DNA from: Ornithinimicrobium cerasi
GTDB taxonomy: Bacteria; Actinomycetota; Actinomycetes; Actinomycetales; Dermatophilaceae
Direction: 5' to 3'
DNA length: 42,601 bases
Assembly (NCBI RefSeq): GCF_003702705.1
Contig: NZ_QZMN01000016.1
Coordinates: 1-42,601 of the forward strand
Part shown: positions 1 to 8,483 of the stretch, piece after piece
Layout: each line of letters begins with the position of its first letter
How positions within the stretch are numbered: position 1 is the stretch's first letter
Program-made: the position numbers and the translations under genes
The notes under the pieces: model-generated
What the model was told of the DNA's origin: nothing
The model's database searches: none
Seen by the model: only the letters and a program-made list of their open reading frames with translations

Positions 1-146
1 AATGTGGCGTGGCAAACGCAGTTTCGGAGGAGCAAGCCGCCCACGAGCCTGAACCATCCGACTCTGCCGCGTGGAGGACGGCTACGCTCGTCCGACTTTG
101 CCGCCAGGAGCGCGCACGCTATTGCCGCCTGCTGGATCCGTCCGTC

Positions 147-380
147 CTAGTCGCTCAGGTACCCGGTGGTGGGGTCGATTTCGGCGAGGAATGACCGGAC
201 GGCCTTCTCCAGCTCCCCATGCGACTCCCACTGTTGATCGGAACGCCGCGTCGTGAATCCGTATCCCGCGCTGGGGCCGCTCACCCAAGTCACGTGCCAC
301 GCTCCTGGCTGCTGGGTGTCGGCTTGCGCGCGGAAGGTCTCACCATCGACAGTCAAGACAACCGGTTCTGGAACGTCCAC
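147..380 (-). CDS. Small conserved-looking hypothetical protein, 77 aa
   Basis: A 77-residue leftward frame with a GTG start reads as a compact soluble protein (VVLTVDGETFRAQ, then SGPSAGYGF, and a C-terminal FLAEIDPTTGYLSD). It has no signal peptide, membrane segment or motif I can assign. The periodicity of charged and hydrophobic residues and the strong GC bias in third positions favour real coding over a shadow frame. It lies just outside the presumed end of the ISL3 element at about 459, so it probably belongs to the DNA into which the IS inserted. Function unknown. Confidence 0.55.
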   Translation of the reverse strand: MDVPEPVVLTVDGETFRAQADTQQPGAWHVTWVSGPSAGYGFTTRRSDQQWESHGELEKAVRSFLAEIDPTTGYLSD

Positions 381-458
381 GCCCGAAGTCTCCCATCCGC
401 TCTTGCGCTCAGCGCCGCCGGCTATCCGGCGAGTGCGACAGTTCCCCGACGCTAATCT

Positions 459-1772
459 GGCTCTTCGTCTTTGAGGGTGGGGTCATAGGTTCAGCCCTCC
501 GCCGATGAGGAGCATGCGGAGGCGGTAGTTCTCGAAGTTCGTCAGTCCTCGCGCGATCCGCCGGTGGAGCTCGATGAGGCCGTTGATGGCCTCGGTGCCG
601 CCGTTGGTGGCGCCGGTGGTGAAGTAGGCCAGGAACGCTTCCTTCCACCTGCGCAGGGTCCGACCCAGGCGGGCGACCTCGGGGATCGGGCAGGAGGGGA
701 ACGAGGCGACGATGCGCTCGGCGATCTTGCGGCCCTCGCTCTTGTCGGTCTGCTTGTACGCGGAGCGCAGCTGTTGGGCTTACTGCCAGGTGAGGTCGAC
801 GGCGTCGTGCTCCTCGCGGACGGCAAAGGCCCGCTCGATCCGGGCACGCTGCTTGTCGGTGAGGTTCTCCTGTCCGGCGCGCAGGATGGTCTGGATCCCG
901 TACAGCGGGTCGCCCTTGCGGCCGCGGTGCCCGGTGGTGGCCTGCTGCACCCGACGCCTCACCTCATCGACGCATCTGGTGCCGAGAGCGACGACGTGGA
1001 ACGCATCGAGCACCGCGGTCGCGTCGGCCAGCTCCTCATCGATCGCGGACTTGTACCCCTGGAACGGATCCAGGGTCGCGACGTCGACGGCTGCTCTGAA
1101 CTGCTCCCCGCGGGCCTGCAGCCAGTCGGCGTAGGCGGCCCGGGTGCGACCCTGGACGAGGTCGAGCAGACGTGCCCTGACCTGCCCGTTCTCGTCCGTG
1201 CTCAGGTCGACCATGCCGGTCAGCTCCTTCGGGCCGCGGCCACCGTCGGCGACGGGCTTGGTGGAGACGTGGTGCCACACATGTTCATCTACTCCCAAGG
1301 TGGCCACGCCGGCGAAGCGGGTCTCGTCGGCGGCCGAAGCGGTCAGGATCGGCTTGATCGCCGACCACACGGTGCGCCACCGCACGCCGAGCTGGCGGGC
1401 CACGCCCTGCACGGAGGCGTGCTCGGAGCGGATCTGACCGATCGCCCACCGCGCCGCCCTCGTGGTCAGCAGCCCGCGCGGTCGGACCAGGTCGGGCAGC
1501 TGCTCGGTGAACGTGGCCATCTCGCAGGCGCCCTCGCGGCACCGGTAGCGGCGCTTGCGCCAGATGAGCACGACCGGGGTGTCGAAGCAGGGTGCGTCGA
1601 CCAGGCGCACCACGCGTCGGCTGTGCGCCTCGGCCACCGTCCCGCAGGTCGGGCACCCGGTCGGGACCGGGCCTGACTCGACCGTCACGGTGAGCAGGTC
1701 CGGTTCCCGCCGCACGGCGGTCACGTGCAGGCCCTCCAGGCCCACGAGCAGGTCGCAGTTGTGGCAGTACAG
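459..1772 (-). mobile_element. ISL3-family insertion sequence, 5' end truncated
   Basis: The element holds one leftward transposase gene. Its 3' side appears complete: after the stop codon at 483-485 the sequence runs about 25 bp to GGCTCTTCGTCTTTGAGGG starting at 459, which I take as the terminal inverted repeat because ISL3 elements of actinomycetes often begin GGCTCTTCG. At the other side the transposase loses its start codon at about 1770, where the sequence becomes a TrbL-like conjugation gene on the opposite strand. No matching inverted repeat is visible there, so the promoter end of the IS is gone and the remaining terminus should not transpose alone. Confidence 0.75.
483..1770 (-). 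pseudogene. ISL3-family transposase, 5'-truncated with an in-frame TAA
   Basis: Read leftward, the frame gives the family's N-terminal zinc-finger-like cysteines (CHNCD, then CPTCG), the GVDEH catalytic start of the DDE domain, LDPFQGYKSAI, LDAFHVVAL, and an intact C-terminus FENYRLRMLLIGGGLN. A single TAA at 780-782 interrupts it after LTWQ; translation continues in the same frame for 98 further family-like residues (AQQLRSAYK to the end), so there is no frameshift there, only a nonsense change. No start codon precedes the first cysteine pair. Both lesions make a functional full-length transposase unlikely. The reading frame is otherwise well preserved, which implies recent inactivation or a base-calling error at 780. 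Confidence 0.85.
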
Positions 1773-2200
1773 GTGTACCGGACCACGTTCTGGCTGGCCC
1801 TGGCCCTGGTCCTCATCCTGGCGATGGCCCAGCTGGGCCTGGCCGCGTGGCGCAGGGACGGCGCAGACCTCGCCCAGGCCGGCATCGGGGTCGCGCAGTT
1901 CGTGGTCGTCTTCGCCGGCTGGATCGGGTACTGCGTGATGATCCTGGCTGCGGCGCAGGGTCTGACCCGGTCCCTGATGCGGGCCATGTTCGGGGTGGAG
2001 CTGTTCGCCCACTGGGAACCCTCCGAGGTCTTCGTCATCGCCACCGAGGACGTCACCGACACGCTGCTGGCCACCGTCCTGGGGTTCATGGGCATGTTCC
2101 TGTGGCTGGCTGCGATCGGGTTCCTGCTGGTGATGCTGACCCGGGCCGGTGCCCTGCTGGTGCTGGTCGCCACCGGGCCCATCGCCGCGGCAGGCCTGGC
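1773..2200 (+). pseudogene. Internal fragment of a TrbL/VirB6-like conjugation membrane protein
   Basis: A rightward stretch of about 140 codons encodes very hydrophobic segments (FWLALALVLILAMAQLGLA, FVVVFAGWIGYCVMILAAA, FMGMFLWLAAIGFLLVMLT) separated by polar loops, ending TGPIAAAGLAS. This matches the polytopic core of actinobacterial TrbL-type proteins, which form the inner-membrane channel of type IV secretion systems. It has no start of its own: the left end abuts the truncated ISL3 element and the right end passes at about 2195-2205 into the antisense of another gene's 5' end. It is a piece caught between two rearrangement junctions, not an expressed gene. Confidence 0.7.
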
Positions 2201-2258
2201 CAGCGGGGTCGGAGCTGGCTGTGCCCTCGGGCTGCTCGGCGTAGTTCTCGATGCTCAT
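2196..2258 (-). pseudogene. First codons of a gene following the ParA-like gene, probably TadA/CpaF-like
   Basis: The ParA-like gene ends in an ATGA overlap with a new leftward ATG at 2256-2258, and the reading MSIENYAEQPEGTASSDPAG follows. About twenty codons later the sequence becomes the antisense of the TrbL-like fragment, so the gene is cut off. In related actinobacterial conjugative or pilus-like operons the gene after the SAF and ParA-like proteins is a TadA/CpaF-type secretion ATPase; that identity is inferred from order only, because the remaining residues are not diagnostic. Confidence 0.45.
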
Positions 2259-3049
2259 GCCCGCGCCTCGCTCAGGTCGTTGGTGTTGCTCGCGATCTGT
2301 TTCCGCGCGGCGTCGTCGAGGTGCCGCAGGCAGTACACGAGCTTGCTGGAGTCCAGTCGGCGCACCTGCGCCCCGGCGGAGAACGCGGCAGCCGCCTTGG
2401 GGTCCCAGGCCAAGGACGCCAGGACCGGGGACCGCCCGCCGCACACCGGGGCCAGGACCCTGCCGACCTCGGCCTCGCTGTAGGGCCGACCGGGGCCGAT
2501 GAGCACCACGCCCAGCGACGAGGCCCCACCGACCTCCTCGAGCTCGGTGTGCAGGGTGGCCAGCCACGACCGCAGGGCCGACAACGACACCAGGTCCGCC
2601 CGGCACGCCACCAGGGCCAGGTCCGCCCCGTGCAGCAACGGCGTCGGCGCCCCGGCCAAGCCCAGACGCCCCACGTCGACGAGAACGTCCTGCCCGGTGC
2701 CCTCCAACGCCTTCAGCGCCGCCAGCAACGGCTCCCACAGGCCGACCAGCCCCCGGGCCTGACCGTGCGAACGGGTGCCGGGCAGAAGCCCCACCTGGGA
2801 GTCGGGCAGAGACATGGTCAGCGACGGCAGCGCCGCCCGCAGCCGGCCCTGCTGCTGGGCGGTCCACAGCTCCAGCAACGCGTCCGGCGGCACCATCTGC
2901 CCGCGCAGGTAGCCGGCCAGCATGGACGCACCGCCCGTGGGGTCGGCGTCCACCAGCACGGTGGGCCGCCCACGCGACAGCGCCCATCCCAGGGCGGTCG
3001 TCGTCACCCCCGGGGACCCGGAGGCCGACGTCAACGTGATGACGGCCAT
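2255..3049 (-). CDS. ParA/MinD-like protein with a lysine-less P-loop
   Basis: 264 residues of the MinD/ParA fold: MAVITLTSASGSPGVTTTA at the N-terminus, VLVDADPTGG as the following strand, DVLVDVGRLG and LVACRADLVSL further on. The P-loop is the variant GSPGVTT, which lacks both lysines of a classical deviant Walker A motif; this variant is common in an actinobacterial subfamily associated with SAF-domain and Tad-like secretion ATPases. It may therefore act as an adaptor or assembly factor rather than a conventional partition ATPase. The start lies one base past the stop of the SAF gene, and the stop overlaps the next ATG, so translation is coupled. Confidence 0.8.
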   Translation of the reverse strand: MAVITLTSASGSPGVTTTALGWALSRGRPTVLVDADPTGGASMLAGYLRGQMVPPDALLELWTAQQQGRLRAALPSLTMSLPDSQVGLLPGTRSHGQARGLVGLWEPLLAALKALEGTGQDVLVDVGRLGLAGAPTPLLHGADLALVACRADLVSLSALRSWLATLHTELEEVGGASSLGVVLIGPGRPYSEAEVGRVLAPVCGGRSPVLASLAWDPKAAAAFSAGAQVRRLDSSKLVYCLRHLDDAARKQIASNTNDLSEARA

Positions 3050-3050
3050 C

Positions 3051-3762
3051 TCAGTCGCCCTCCCGGCTGTCCAGCACCAGCGCGGCCCGACCCGCGGAGG
3101 CCCACTGCGCGATCTGCGCCGCGTTCTGCTCCGGGACCAGGACCGACACCACCGTGTGCGGCGACTCGACCGAGGCGGTCACTCCGACCACCTCGGCCCC
3201 GAAGACGGTGTCTGCGGACTCGAACGCTGCGGGGTCTCCGGCCTGGCCGGGTGTGGCCACTACCCGCACCCGGTCCCCAACCATCAGGGGTTCGCCGGGC
3301 ATCAGCCCGGACGTCAGCGCCAGACCCACGACTGATTCACCCCTTCCCGGCACCACGTGCTCGGTCGTCGCGTCGGGGGTCAGCAGGGTGCCGGCGGACA
3401 GGTCCCAAGGCGGCACGCTGGCCGACGAAGGAGTCCAGGTCGCCGGCCGGGACGAGCTGCAGGGCCGGGTCCGGGGTCACCTGGACCGTCATCAGGTCCG
3501 CCACGGTGATCGTCTCGCCACGCATCACCGTGTCCCGCACCGCCACCGCACTCGTGGCATCGGTGTTGGACAGAAACACCCACACGGCCAGCAGGGCACC
3601 CATCACCACCAGCCCGAGCCCTGCCAGGGCCAGCAGCGGCCGACGGCGCAGCTTCGGCGGCGCGGCCACGCCGGCCGTCTCCACCGTCGGTGGGGCGGTG
3701 CCGGGCGGCAAGGACCCGCCGGTGCCGCCCGGGCCCTCCGTGGTGTCGAACTTCTTCGCCAT
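3051..3762 (-). pseudogene. SAF-domain membrane protein (CpaB-like), frameshifted
   Basis: The first part, from an ATG at 3762, has a Pro/Gly-rich N-terminus, one membrane segment (LLALAGLGLVVMGALLAVWV) and the start of a SAF domain (SAVAVRDTVMRGETITVADL), ending GDLDSFVGQRAA. The second part resumes in another frame as WDLSAGTLLTPDATTEHVV through to QWASAGRAALVLDSREGD. One extra base at about 3405-3412 separates them; removing it gives a continuous protein of about 236 residues. SAF proteins of the CpaB/FlgA type support pilus or secretion assembly. The lesion makes it a pseudogene unless it is a sequencing error. It lies directly upstream of, and nearly touching, the ParA-like gene. Confidence 0.75.
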
Positions 3763-3820
3763 GTGCGTCTCCCCGTCTCTGCGCTGTTTGCTTGAGGCCC
3801 CTCCCCGAACGCTCTTGCTC

Positions 3821-4729
3821 CTACTGGCTCAGCACCTGGGCCTCCCCCATGACGATCTGCCCGTCCCGGACCAGGTCCATCTCGATGGTTCCCGACCGGC
3901 CGAGCCCGGCCCAGGTGATGACCCAGTACGAGGTGGCGGAGACCGGGTAGTGCCCCTGCTGCTCGTACCGGTGGCCGCAGTCCGGGCTGTCCATGTCACC
4001 GAACCGGTCCTCGTACGGGGTGCCCGGGGTGGTGCAGACCACCGTGGTCCCATCCCCCATGTGCCACTCGACGCGGTCCACCAGGGCTGTCGCGGTCACC
4101 GACCACGGCCCGCTGGTCGCGGTCCTGGTGATCGGCCCCCACGTCGACCCCTCTAGGTCCTGCACCCACATCCATGTCGGCAACCCCACCAGCCCGACCC
4201 GGCCGGGCCCTTGCTCCGGAACGATCCCGATCTCGATAGCCCTCAGGTGCATCGACTCCACCGCCGCCCGCGCGAGCTCCTCCGGGTCGGGCGGCGCACC
4301 CCACGGCGGGCTGGGTGCCCACCGCGGGATCGTGTCGGGCGGCAGAGGGTCAGTCAGAGTAACGCCCCGGGAGCACCAGAAGATCGCTCCGTCCGTGCGC
4401 CCGCTCCACACCGGGTCCGCCCAGGATGGCTGCGGCTCGGCGTACTTCGTGTAGCAGCCCCAGTCATACGACCAGTACCAGTCATGGACTATGCAGGCGA
4501 CCTCGCGGTCGAACAGCGGGTCCGCGCACACAGGGTCTTCACCGCCCCCGCCACCTCCTGGTCCGTCTCTCGGCGGAGTTGGGTAGTCCGGCGGCGGAGG
4601 CTGCACGTAGATGAGGCACTGTCCCGTGAAGTCGTCCTTCTTGTCGCACTGAGGTTCTGCTTGTGCGGGACCGACCCACAGGAGGGTCATGGCCCATCCA
4701 ATGGTGAGGAGGAAGCCTAGGACTCGCAC
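3821..4729 (-). CDS. Secreted PKD-like protein of the conjugation/pilus operon
   Basis: 302 residues with a signal peptide (MRVLGFLLTIGWAMTLLWVG, likely cut after AQA), a Pro/Gly-rich linker at about 45-63, a cysteine- and tryptophan-rich middle (CIVHDWYWSYDWGCYTKY), and a C-terminal region with the PKD-type pattern VEWHMGDGTTV ... CGHRYEQQGHYPVSAT, which predicts an extracellular beta-sandwich. The GTG start follows an AGGAG six bases upstream. It overlaps the lipoprotein gene by 13 bases and precedes the SAF gene, so it probably works with them at the cell surface. Proteins of this type recur in actinobacterial integrative elements, but their precise role is not known to me. Confidence 0.75.
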   Translation of the reverse strand: MRVLGFLLTIGWAMTLLWVGPAQAEPQCDKKDDFTGQCLIYVQPPPPDYPTPPRDGPGGGGGGEDPVCADPLFDREVACIVHDWYWSYDWGCYTKYAEPQPSWADPVWSGRTDGAIFWCSRGVTLTDPLPPDTIPRWAPSPPWGAPPDPEELARAAVESMHLRAIEIGIVPEQGPGRVGLVGLPTWMWVQDLEGSTWGPITRTATSGPWSVTATALVDRVEWHMGDGTTVVCTTPGTPYEDRFGDMDSPDCGHRYEQQGHYPVSATSYWVITWAGLGRSGTIEMDLVRDGQIVMGEAQVLSQ

Positions 4730-5328
4730 GCTTCACTCCTACTGCTGTCCTGGACGACCACCCACCCGTACTCCGTGGAGCCCTCCCGCTCGAGGACGAA
4801 GTCGTTCAGGATCAGGTCTCCCTCTTCCCGCTCCGGGGTGATCTCGTTTCCGTCGTCATCGAAGACTGCGGTGTCGGAGTAATCCACGCACCCCAAGACC
4901 GTCGCTTGATCGTCGTCCACATCGACCTCCAGTACGGCAAGCTCCCGCCCACCCTCGAAGGTCAACCCCTGTGCCTCATACGACATCAATTGGGTCACCC
5001 ACTGCTCCCGCGCCGCGTCTCGGGACCAGGGGTAGATGCCCTCGATGTCTTTTCCCGCATAGGCCTCGTTCAGTGCATCGACGTAGGCCAGCAGCGTCTC
5101 CTCAATGTCGGCCTCGTCCTGCTCCTCGGCCGACAGCTCCGGGCGCGCAGTGGTGGTCTCGGCGGCGTCGGCCGGCGCTTCGGTCGTCGCAGCAGGTTTC
5201 GATGTTGAGGGCGTCGCCGTGGTCGGTGCCGGCGTCGTGTCCTCGTCATCGGGGCCATCGGCACAGCCAGTGAGGCTCAACACCCCCGCTGCGATCAGAC
5301 TCGCCAGTCTCACCCGAGTACTCGACAT
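4717..5328 (-). CDS. Lipoprotein with acidic C-terminal domain
   Basis: Taken from the ATG at 5328, preceded by an AAGGAAA ribosome site, rather than from the upstream frame start: it then begins MSSTRVRLASLIAAGVLSL with lipobox LTGC, a Thr/Pro/Ala-rich spacer, and an acidic globular domain (ETLLAYVDALNEAYAGKDIEG ... VLGCVDYSD ... YGWVVVQDSSRSEACES). About 203 residues. The domain resembles small exported actinobacterial proteins that pair with transfer apparatus genes, but no catalytic motif is visible. It is the first gene of the leftward operon; the 250 bases upstream up to 5578 contain no gene and should hold its promoter. Confidence 0.75.
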   Translation of the reverse strand: MSSTRVRLASLIAAGVLSLTGCADGPDDEDTTPAPTTATPSTSKPAATTEAPADAAETTTARPELSAEEQDEADIEETLLAYVDALNEAYAGKDIEGIYPWSRDAAREQWVTQLMSYEAQGLTFEGGRELAVLEVDVDDDQATVLGCVDYSDTAVFDDDGNEITPEREEGDLILNDFVLEREGSTEYGWVVVQDSSRSEACES

Positions 5329-5578
5329 GTCTTGTTTCCTTCCATGCCTACCAAAGCGGCCGATCTGCGGTCTGGGTCTCACCCCGCCGACAACTTGGCA
5401 CATTACCGCTAGTCCGACGCGGGCAACCGTCGTCTTCCGGAGGCTGTGGATAACGTGCAGCAACGCACCGGCGACCCCCTCCTGACCTTGTCCCAGGCGA
5501 GCCTAGAGCCCAGGCCTGTCCCCGCCGAGGGTTCTTGCCAAACCTTTACCAAGGTCTGTCAACGTAATCCCGCGAGAA

Positions 5579-6067
5579 TCAGGGCCGCCGGCTCGCGGCA
5601 TCGCGAGCATTCACCAACGCCTCTTCCACCCGTGCGGGCTGGACATCCAGGGCCCGAGCTAGGGCGCGAACAACATCCGCGCCTGGTGCCCTGACGTAGC
5701 TGCCGCCTTCCCACCTCCTCAGGGTGGACGTCGACGTGCTGGCCGCAGCGGCGAGCTCTCTCAGGCTCATCCCTCGGACGACTCGCAACTCTCGTAGAGC
5801 CAGGGCCTCGAAACCGTCTCGCTGCAGCAGGTCGACGGGTTCCACCCCGAAGGCCCGCGCTATGCGCAGCAGTGTGGCCGGCCTCGGCACCGCGAGACCC
5901 CTCTCCCATGCCGAGACCGCAGCAGCGCCCCTGACGCCAACCATCATGGAGAGCGCCTGCTGCGTCCAACCGTTGCTGAGTCGCAGATCGCGCAGACGCG
6001 CGGCGCTCACCGGCACTCTCGCGTACGCAGCAGAGCTCTCGGCGGCCACGACGTCCACGCGCTGCAC
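5579..6067 (-). CDS. Transcriptional regulator with two XRE-type HTH domains
   Basis: 162 residues from a GTG at 6067. Two helix-turn-helix units stand in tandem: about 22-75 (LRDLRLSNGWTQQALSMMVG ... VSAWERG ... LLRIARAFGV) and about 87-145 (LRELRVVRGMSLRELAAAA ... LRRWEGG ... VRALARALDV). Duplicated Cro/CI-type domains in one chain suggest binding to a bipartite operator. A TATAGT hexamer at 6066-6071 overlaps the first start codon, so the true start may be the GTG at 6058, giving a leaderless mRNA. It is divergent from the excisionase-like gene, and its job may be to control the element's transfer or excision genes. Confidence 0.8.
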   Translation of the reverse strand: MQRVDVVAAESSAAYARVPVSAARLRDLRLSNGWTQQALSMMVGVRGAAAVSAWERGLAVPRPATLLRIARAFGVEPVDLLQRDGFEALALRELRVVRGMSLRELAAAASTSTSTLRRWEGGSYVRAPGADVVRALARALDVQPARVEEALVNARDAASRRP

Positions 6068-6092
6068 TATAGGCTCCGATTGTCAGGCGACA
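6066..6092 (-). promoter_or_regulatory. Promoter and palindrome between the dual-HTH regulator and the excisionase-like gene
   Basis: On the minus strand TATAGT (6071-6066) stands seven bases before a GTG at 6058, the spacing of a leaderless transcript. Just upstream is TGTC-AGGC-GACA (6081-6092), a short inverted repeat in the position of an autoregulatory operator. The -35 element is weak. Supported by sequence only. Confidence 0.4.
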
Positions 6093-6175
6093 TTGGCTGT
6101 GGCCAGAGGGCGATGAGCCCCAGCATCCTGCAGATCTGCTGAGACCCTGAGCAGCAACCTGCCGCTTTTGGAGGC

Positions 6176-6388
6176 ATGAGCACTCCAGGCAGACCTGAAT
6201 CGACCCCCCGCCGACGCCTTCAATTCGAGTCGCTTACCGAAGCGGCCAGACGGACCGGCCTGAGCACCCGCACACTTCGCCGCAGGATCGCTGAAGGACG
6301 CTTGCCTGCCTACAGAGCAGGGCAGCGAGTCCTCCGGGTGAACCCCGAGGACGTAGATCGCTTGATGGTTCGCGTGCCGACGGTGTGA
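6176..6388 (+). CDS. Excisionase-type MerR-like HTH protein, 70 aa
   Basis: A small basic protein with the HTH_17 pattern LTEAARRTGLSTRTLRRRIA followed by the wing GRLPAYRAGQRVLRVNPEDV. This is the fold of recombination directionality factors and of small DNA-bending regulators of integrative elements. A GGAGG lies only one base before the ATG, too close for optimal initiation, and no other in-frame start is available downstream, so expression may be low or leaderless. It is divergent from the dual-HTH regulator. An Xis role for the nearby integrases is an inference from size, fold and location. Confidence 0.7.
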   Translation: MSTPGRPESTPRRRLQFESLTEAARRTGLSTRTLRRRIAEGRLPAYRAGQRVLRVNPEDVDRLMVRVPTV

Positions 6389-6719
6389 AGAGCACAAACT
6401 GCGGGGCTGCTGCCGGGCTAGGTAACGCGGGGAACACACCCCCTGATCCGTCGACCCGCCTGGCGGCACGGTGCGTCACCGGCCCGGCGCTGTCCCTCGG
6501 CAGCGCCAGGTCCGTCACTGGATGCGGCTACTAGGATGAGCCTTAAGGAACCCAGGGACGACGCCTTCCAATCGAGCTGGAATCGAGAGCGACCAGCGGA
6601 AAAGTCGTGCACGACCGACCCGGGAGGGCGCGCTCGGCTTACATACCCATCCATCACTGCACATGGTGTCCGGGAAGTATGTTACGTGTCGTTTCTGTCG
6701 CCTATTGCCTGACGAGGAC
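6389..6719. other. Stretch without a gene
   Basis: Between the excisionase-like gene and the convergent end of the TPR gene I see no convincing frame, hairpin terminator or repeat. It marks the left border of the less GC-rich kinase/TPR module. Confidence 0.5.
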
Positions 6720-8483
6720 TCAAAGGGACAAGGGCCACTTGTAGTTGTGCTTTCGGCAGACGTTGTAGATGCGCAAGAAATCGGAACGCTCGTTCCAGTC
6801 TTCTGGAAGATCAACGGGCACCAGCGCAAGCGCAGAAACGATTTCAGCGGGATGGGTCTTGTCGATACCGAGCTCACGCACGATCAAGGCCTGGTAAGCC
6901 GTCATTAAACTGCGACTTGCAGGATCGACCTTTTCTGCCTTGTCTGCCGCCTCACGATATAGTCGCATTCCGCGATGAAGATCGCCATGGGCTAGATAGG
7001 CCAGTCCTAGCGTTGCGCTCAACACGTGGTTGCCCTCCACGGCTGGTTCCAATAATCGAATAGCCTCCTCAGCGCGTCCACTCATCGCAAGCACGTAAGC
7101 AGAGTTGTTTAGGAGAAGACTATCATGCGGGAAGTGGGACAGGGCGTATTCAGCTACTTTGACCGCGTCGTCCCATCGCTCCTGACCGATTCCGATGGAG
7201 ACAACGGCCGCAGCGGCAGACATGACATTCTCAGGCTCAAGTTCAAACCACTCTTCGGCAGCATAGCCAGCTGCATCGTTCTCGCCCTCAAGGACAGCGA
7301 TTCGATGCTTGAAGTATGCGCGGCGAGGCGGCGTTGTGTTATCGCCTAGTCGTGACACCGCTTGACGCAGTTTCGGGGCCTCGGATCGAAGTTGTGCAAC
7401 TTGCGCATAACTAAGCACAATGGCATCATTGTCTGTGATTTTGGAAAGTAGACCGGACAAACGGTCTAGTGCCACCCCCCGACTGATCCTGCCCATTTCA
7501 TACTTCAGGACAGACAAATTAGCTTGCACCGTTCCCTCCAAGGCCTCGTCACCTTCCCTCCGTGCCGCTGTAGCGGCCTGCTCAAGAAGGGAGACCGCTC
7601 TCGCTTTCTCGCCCGCGGCTAGAGCAATGCGAGCCCGCATCTCAAGGAGGGATCCGTCTTCTACGACACCCGACGCGTCCAGAGACGCCATCTCTGCCGT
7701 TGCCCTCGCGATATCCCCCTGTGCCAGGAGCAGCTCCAAGTAGTGCAGCGATATGTCTTTCCGCCCAGGGGCGGTGCGCGTCGCCCGTAGCGCCGCGCGC
7801 GTCGCCTTCTTCTTTGCCCCAAGGTGCCACAAAGAGATGGAAAGATTGAACAAGGAGTCCACGTCCTCTGGCGCTTCATTCACAGCGTGCCGCAGGTCGC
7901 CAACGGCGCTCTGCCAGTTTCCGGACTGTGCATGTAGGTACCCTCGGAAGGACGCCACAAGGGGACCACTGCGGCCGACCAGAGCATCCTCGGCCTCCGC
8001 GATCTCACCCATGCTGCTAGCCAGGAGCGCAAAAGTGACGGAAAGAGCATCGCTCAGGCGCGCTCCGCGAAGTGCGTCGTAGGCATACTCCGCATGTCCG
8101 CAGCGGAGCAGAACCTCTGCGGCGATTCGTGCTGAAGCTGCGTCCGAAGGATCCGTGTCTCCGTGACGGCGTTGCAGGCTCAAGTCCAGAGCCTCCCGGG
8201 CGGCGGCGACGGCCGCGTCGACTTCGTCGAGTGCGATCTGTGTTTGTGCCAAGGCGGCAAGCGTCGTGGAGGTGCGGCAGCCTTCCACCAGGCGCAGCGC
8301 CCGATCCCGTGACCGCTCTGCGTCTACGCGGCGCAAGGCAGCAAGCGACTCGTGAGCCGAGATGCCAAAGGCCCTCTCGGCAGTTCTATGCATGGGGTGG
8401 CTGCCGGCACGCCACGGGCTCACTAGCTCCGGAGTCTTCTGATCGACGGGTCGGATCTCTTCGAGTACTCCTAGACCACTCAC
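6720..8483 (-). CDS. TPR-repeat protein, third gene of the HTH-kinase-TPR operon
   Basis: 587 residues, almost wholly helical, with TPR-like A/B helix pairs from about residue 70 to 540: AALAQTQIALDEVDAAVAAA, FRGYLHAQSGNWQSAVGDLR, LFNLSISLWHLGAKKKATRA, LLNNSAYVLAMSGRAEEAIR, TLGLAYLAHGDLHRGMRLYR. No enzymatic motif, signal peptide or membrane segment is visible, so it is likely a cytoplasmic scaffold or sensor. The N-terminal 30 residues contain EIRPVDQKTPELVSPWRAG and look non-TPR. The GTG start overlaps the kinase stop (GTGA), implying coupled translation and a physical partnership with the kinase. Codon use is visibly less GC-rich than in the flanking genes, suggesting separate acquisition. 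Confidence 0.85.
   Translation of the reverse strand: MSGLGVLEEIRPVDQKTPELVSPWRAGSHPMHRTAERAFGISAHESLAALRRVDAERSRDRALRLVEGCRTSTTLAALAQTQIALDEVDAAVAAAREALDLSLQRRHGDTDPSDAASARIAAEVLLRCGHAEYAYDALRGARLSDALSVTFALLASSMGEIAEAEDALVGRSGPLVASFRGYLHAQSGNWQSAVGDLRHAVNEAPEDVDSLFNLSISLWHLGAKKKATRAALRATRTAPGRKDISLHYLELLLAQGDIARATAEMASLDASGVVEDGSLLEMRARIALAAGEKARAVSLLEQAATAARREGDEALEGTVQANLSVLKYEMGRISRGVALDRLSGLLSKITDNDAIVLSYAQVAQLRSEAPKLRQAVSRLGDNTTPPRRAYFKHRIAVLEGENDAAGYAAEEWFELEPENVMSAAAAVVSIGIGQERWDDAVKVAEYALSHFPHDSLLLNNSAYVLAMSGRAEEAIRLLEPAVEGNHVLSATLGLAYLAHGDLHRGMRLYREAADKAEKVDPASRSLMTAYQALIVRELGIDKTHPAEIVSALALVPVDLPEDWNERSDFLRIYNVCRKHNYKWPLSL

Noticed and set aside
9-194. Short open frames at the left edge
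   Set aside because: Two overlapping rightward frames of similar length, neither with a ribosome site or domain.
564-1676. Long rightward open frame opposite the ISL3 transposase
   Set aside because: It is antisense to a clearly family-like transposase and its product is Gly/Ala/Val-rich with no domain; a GC-rich shadow frame.
1847-4156. 769-codon rightward open frame
   Set aside because: It crosses two junctions and lies antisense to the ParA-like, SAF and secreted-protein genes; composition is Arg/Pro/Gly-rich.
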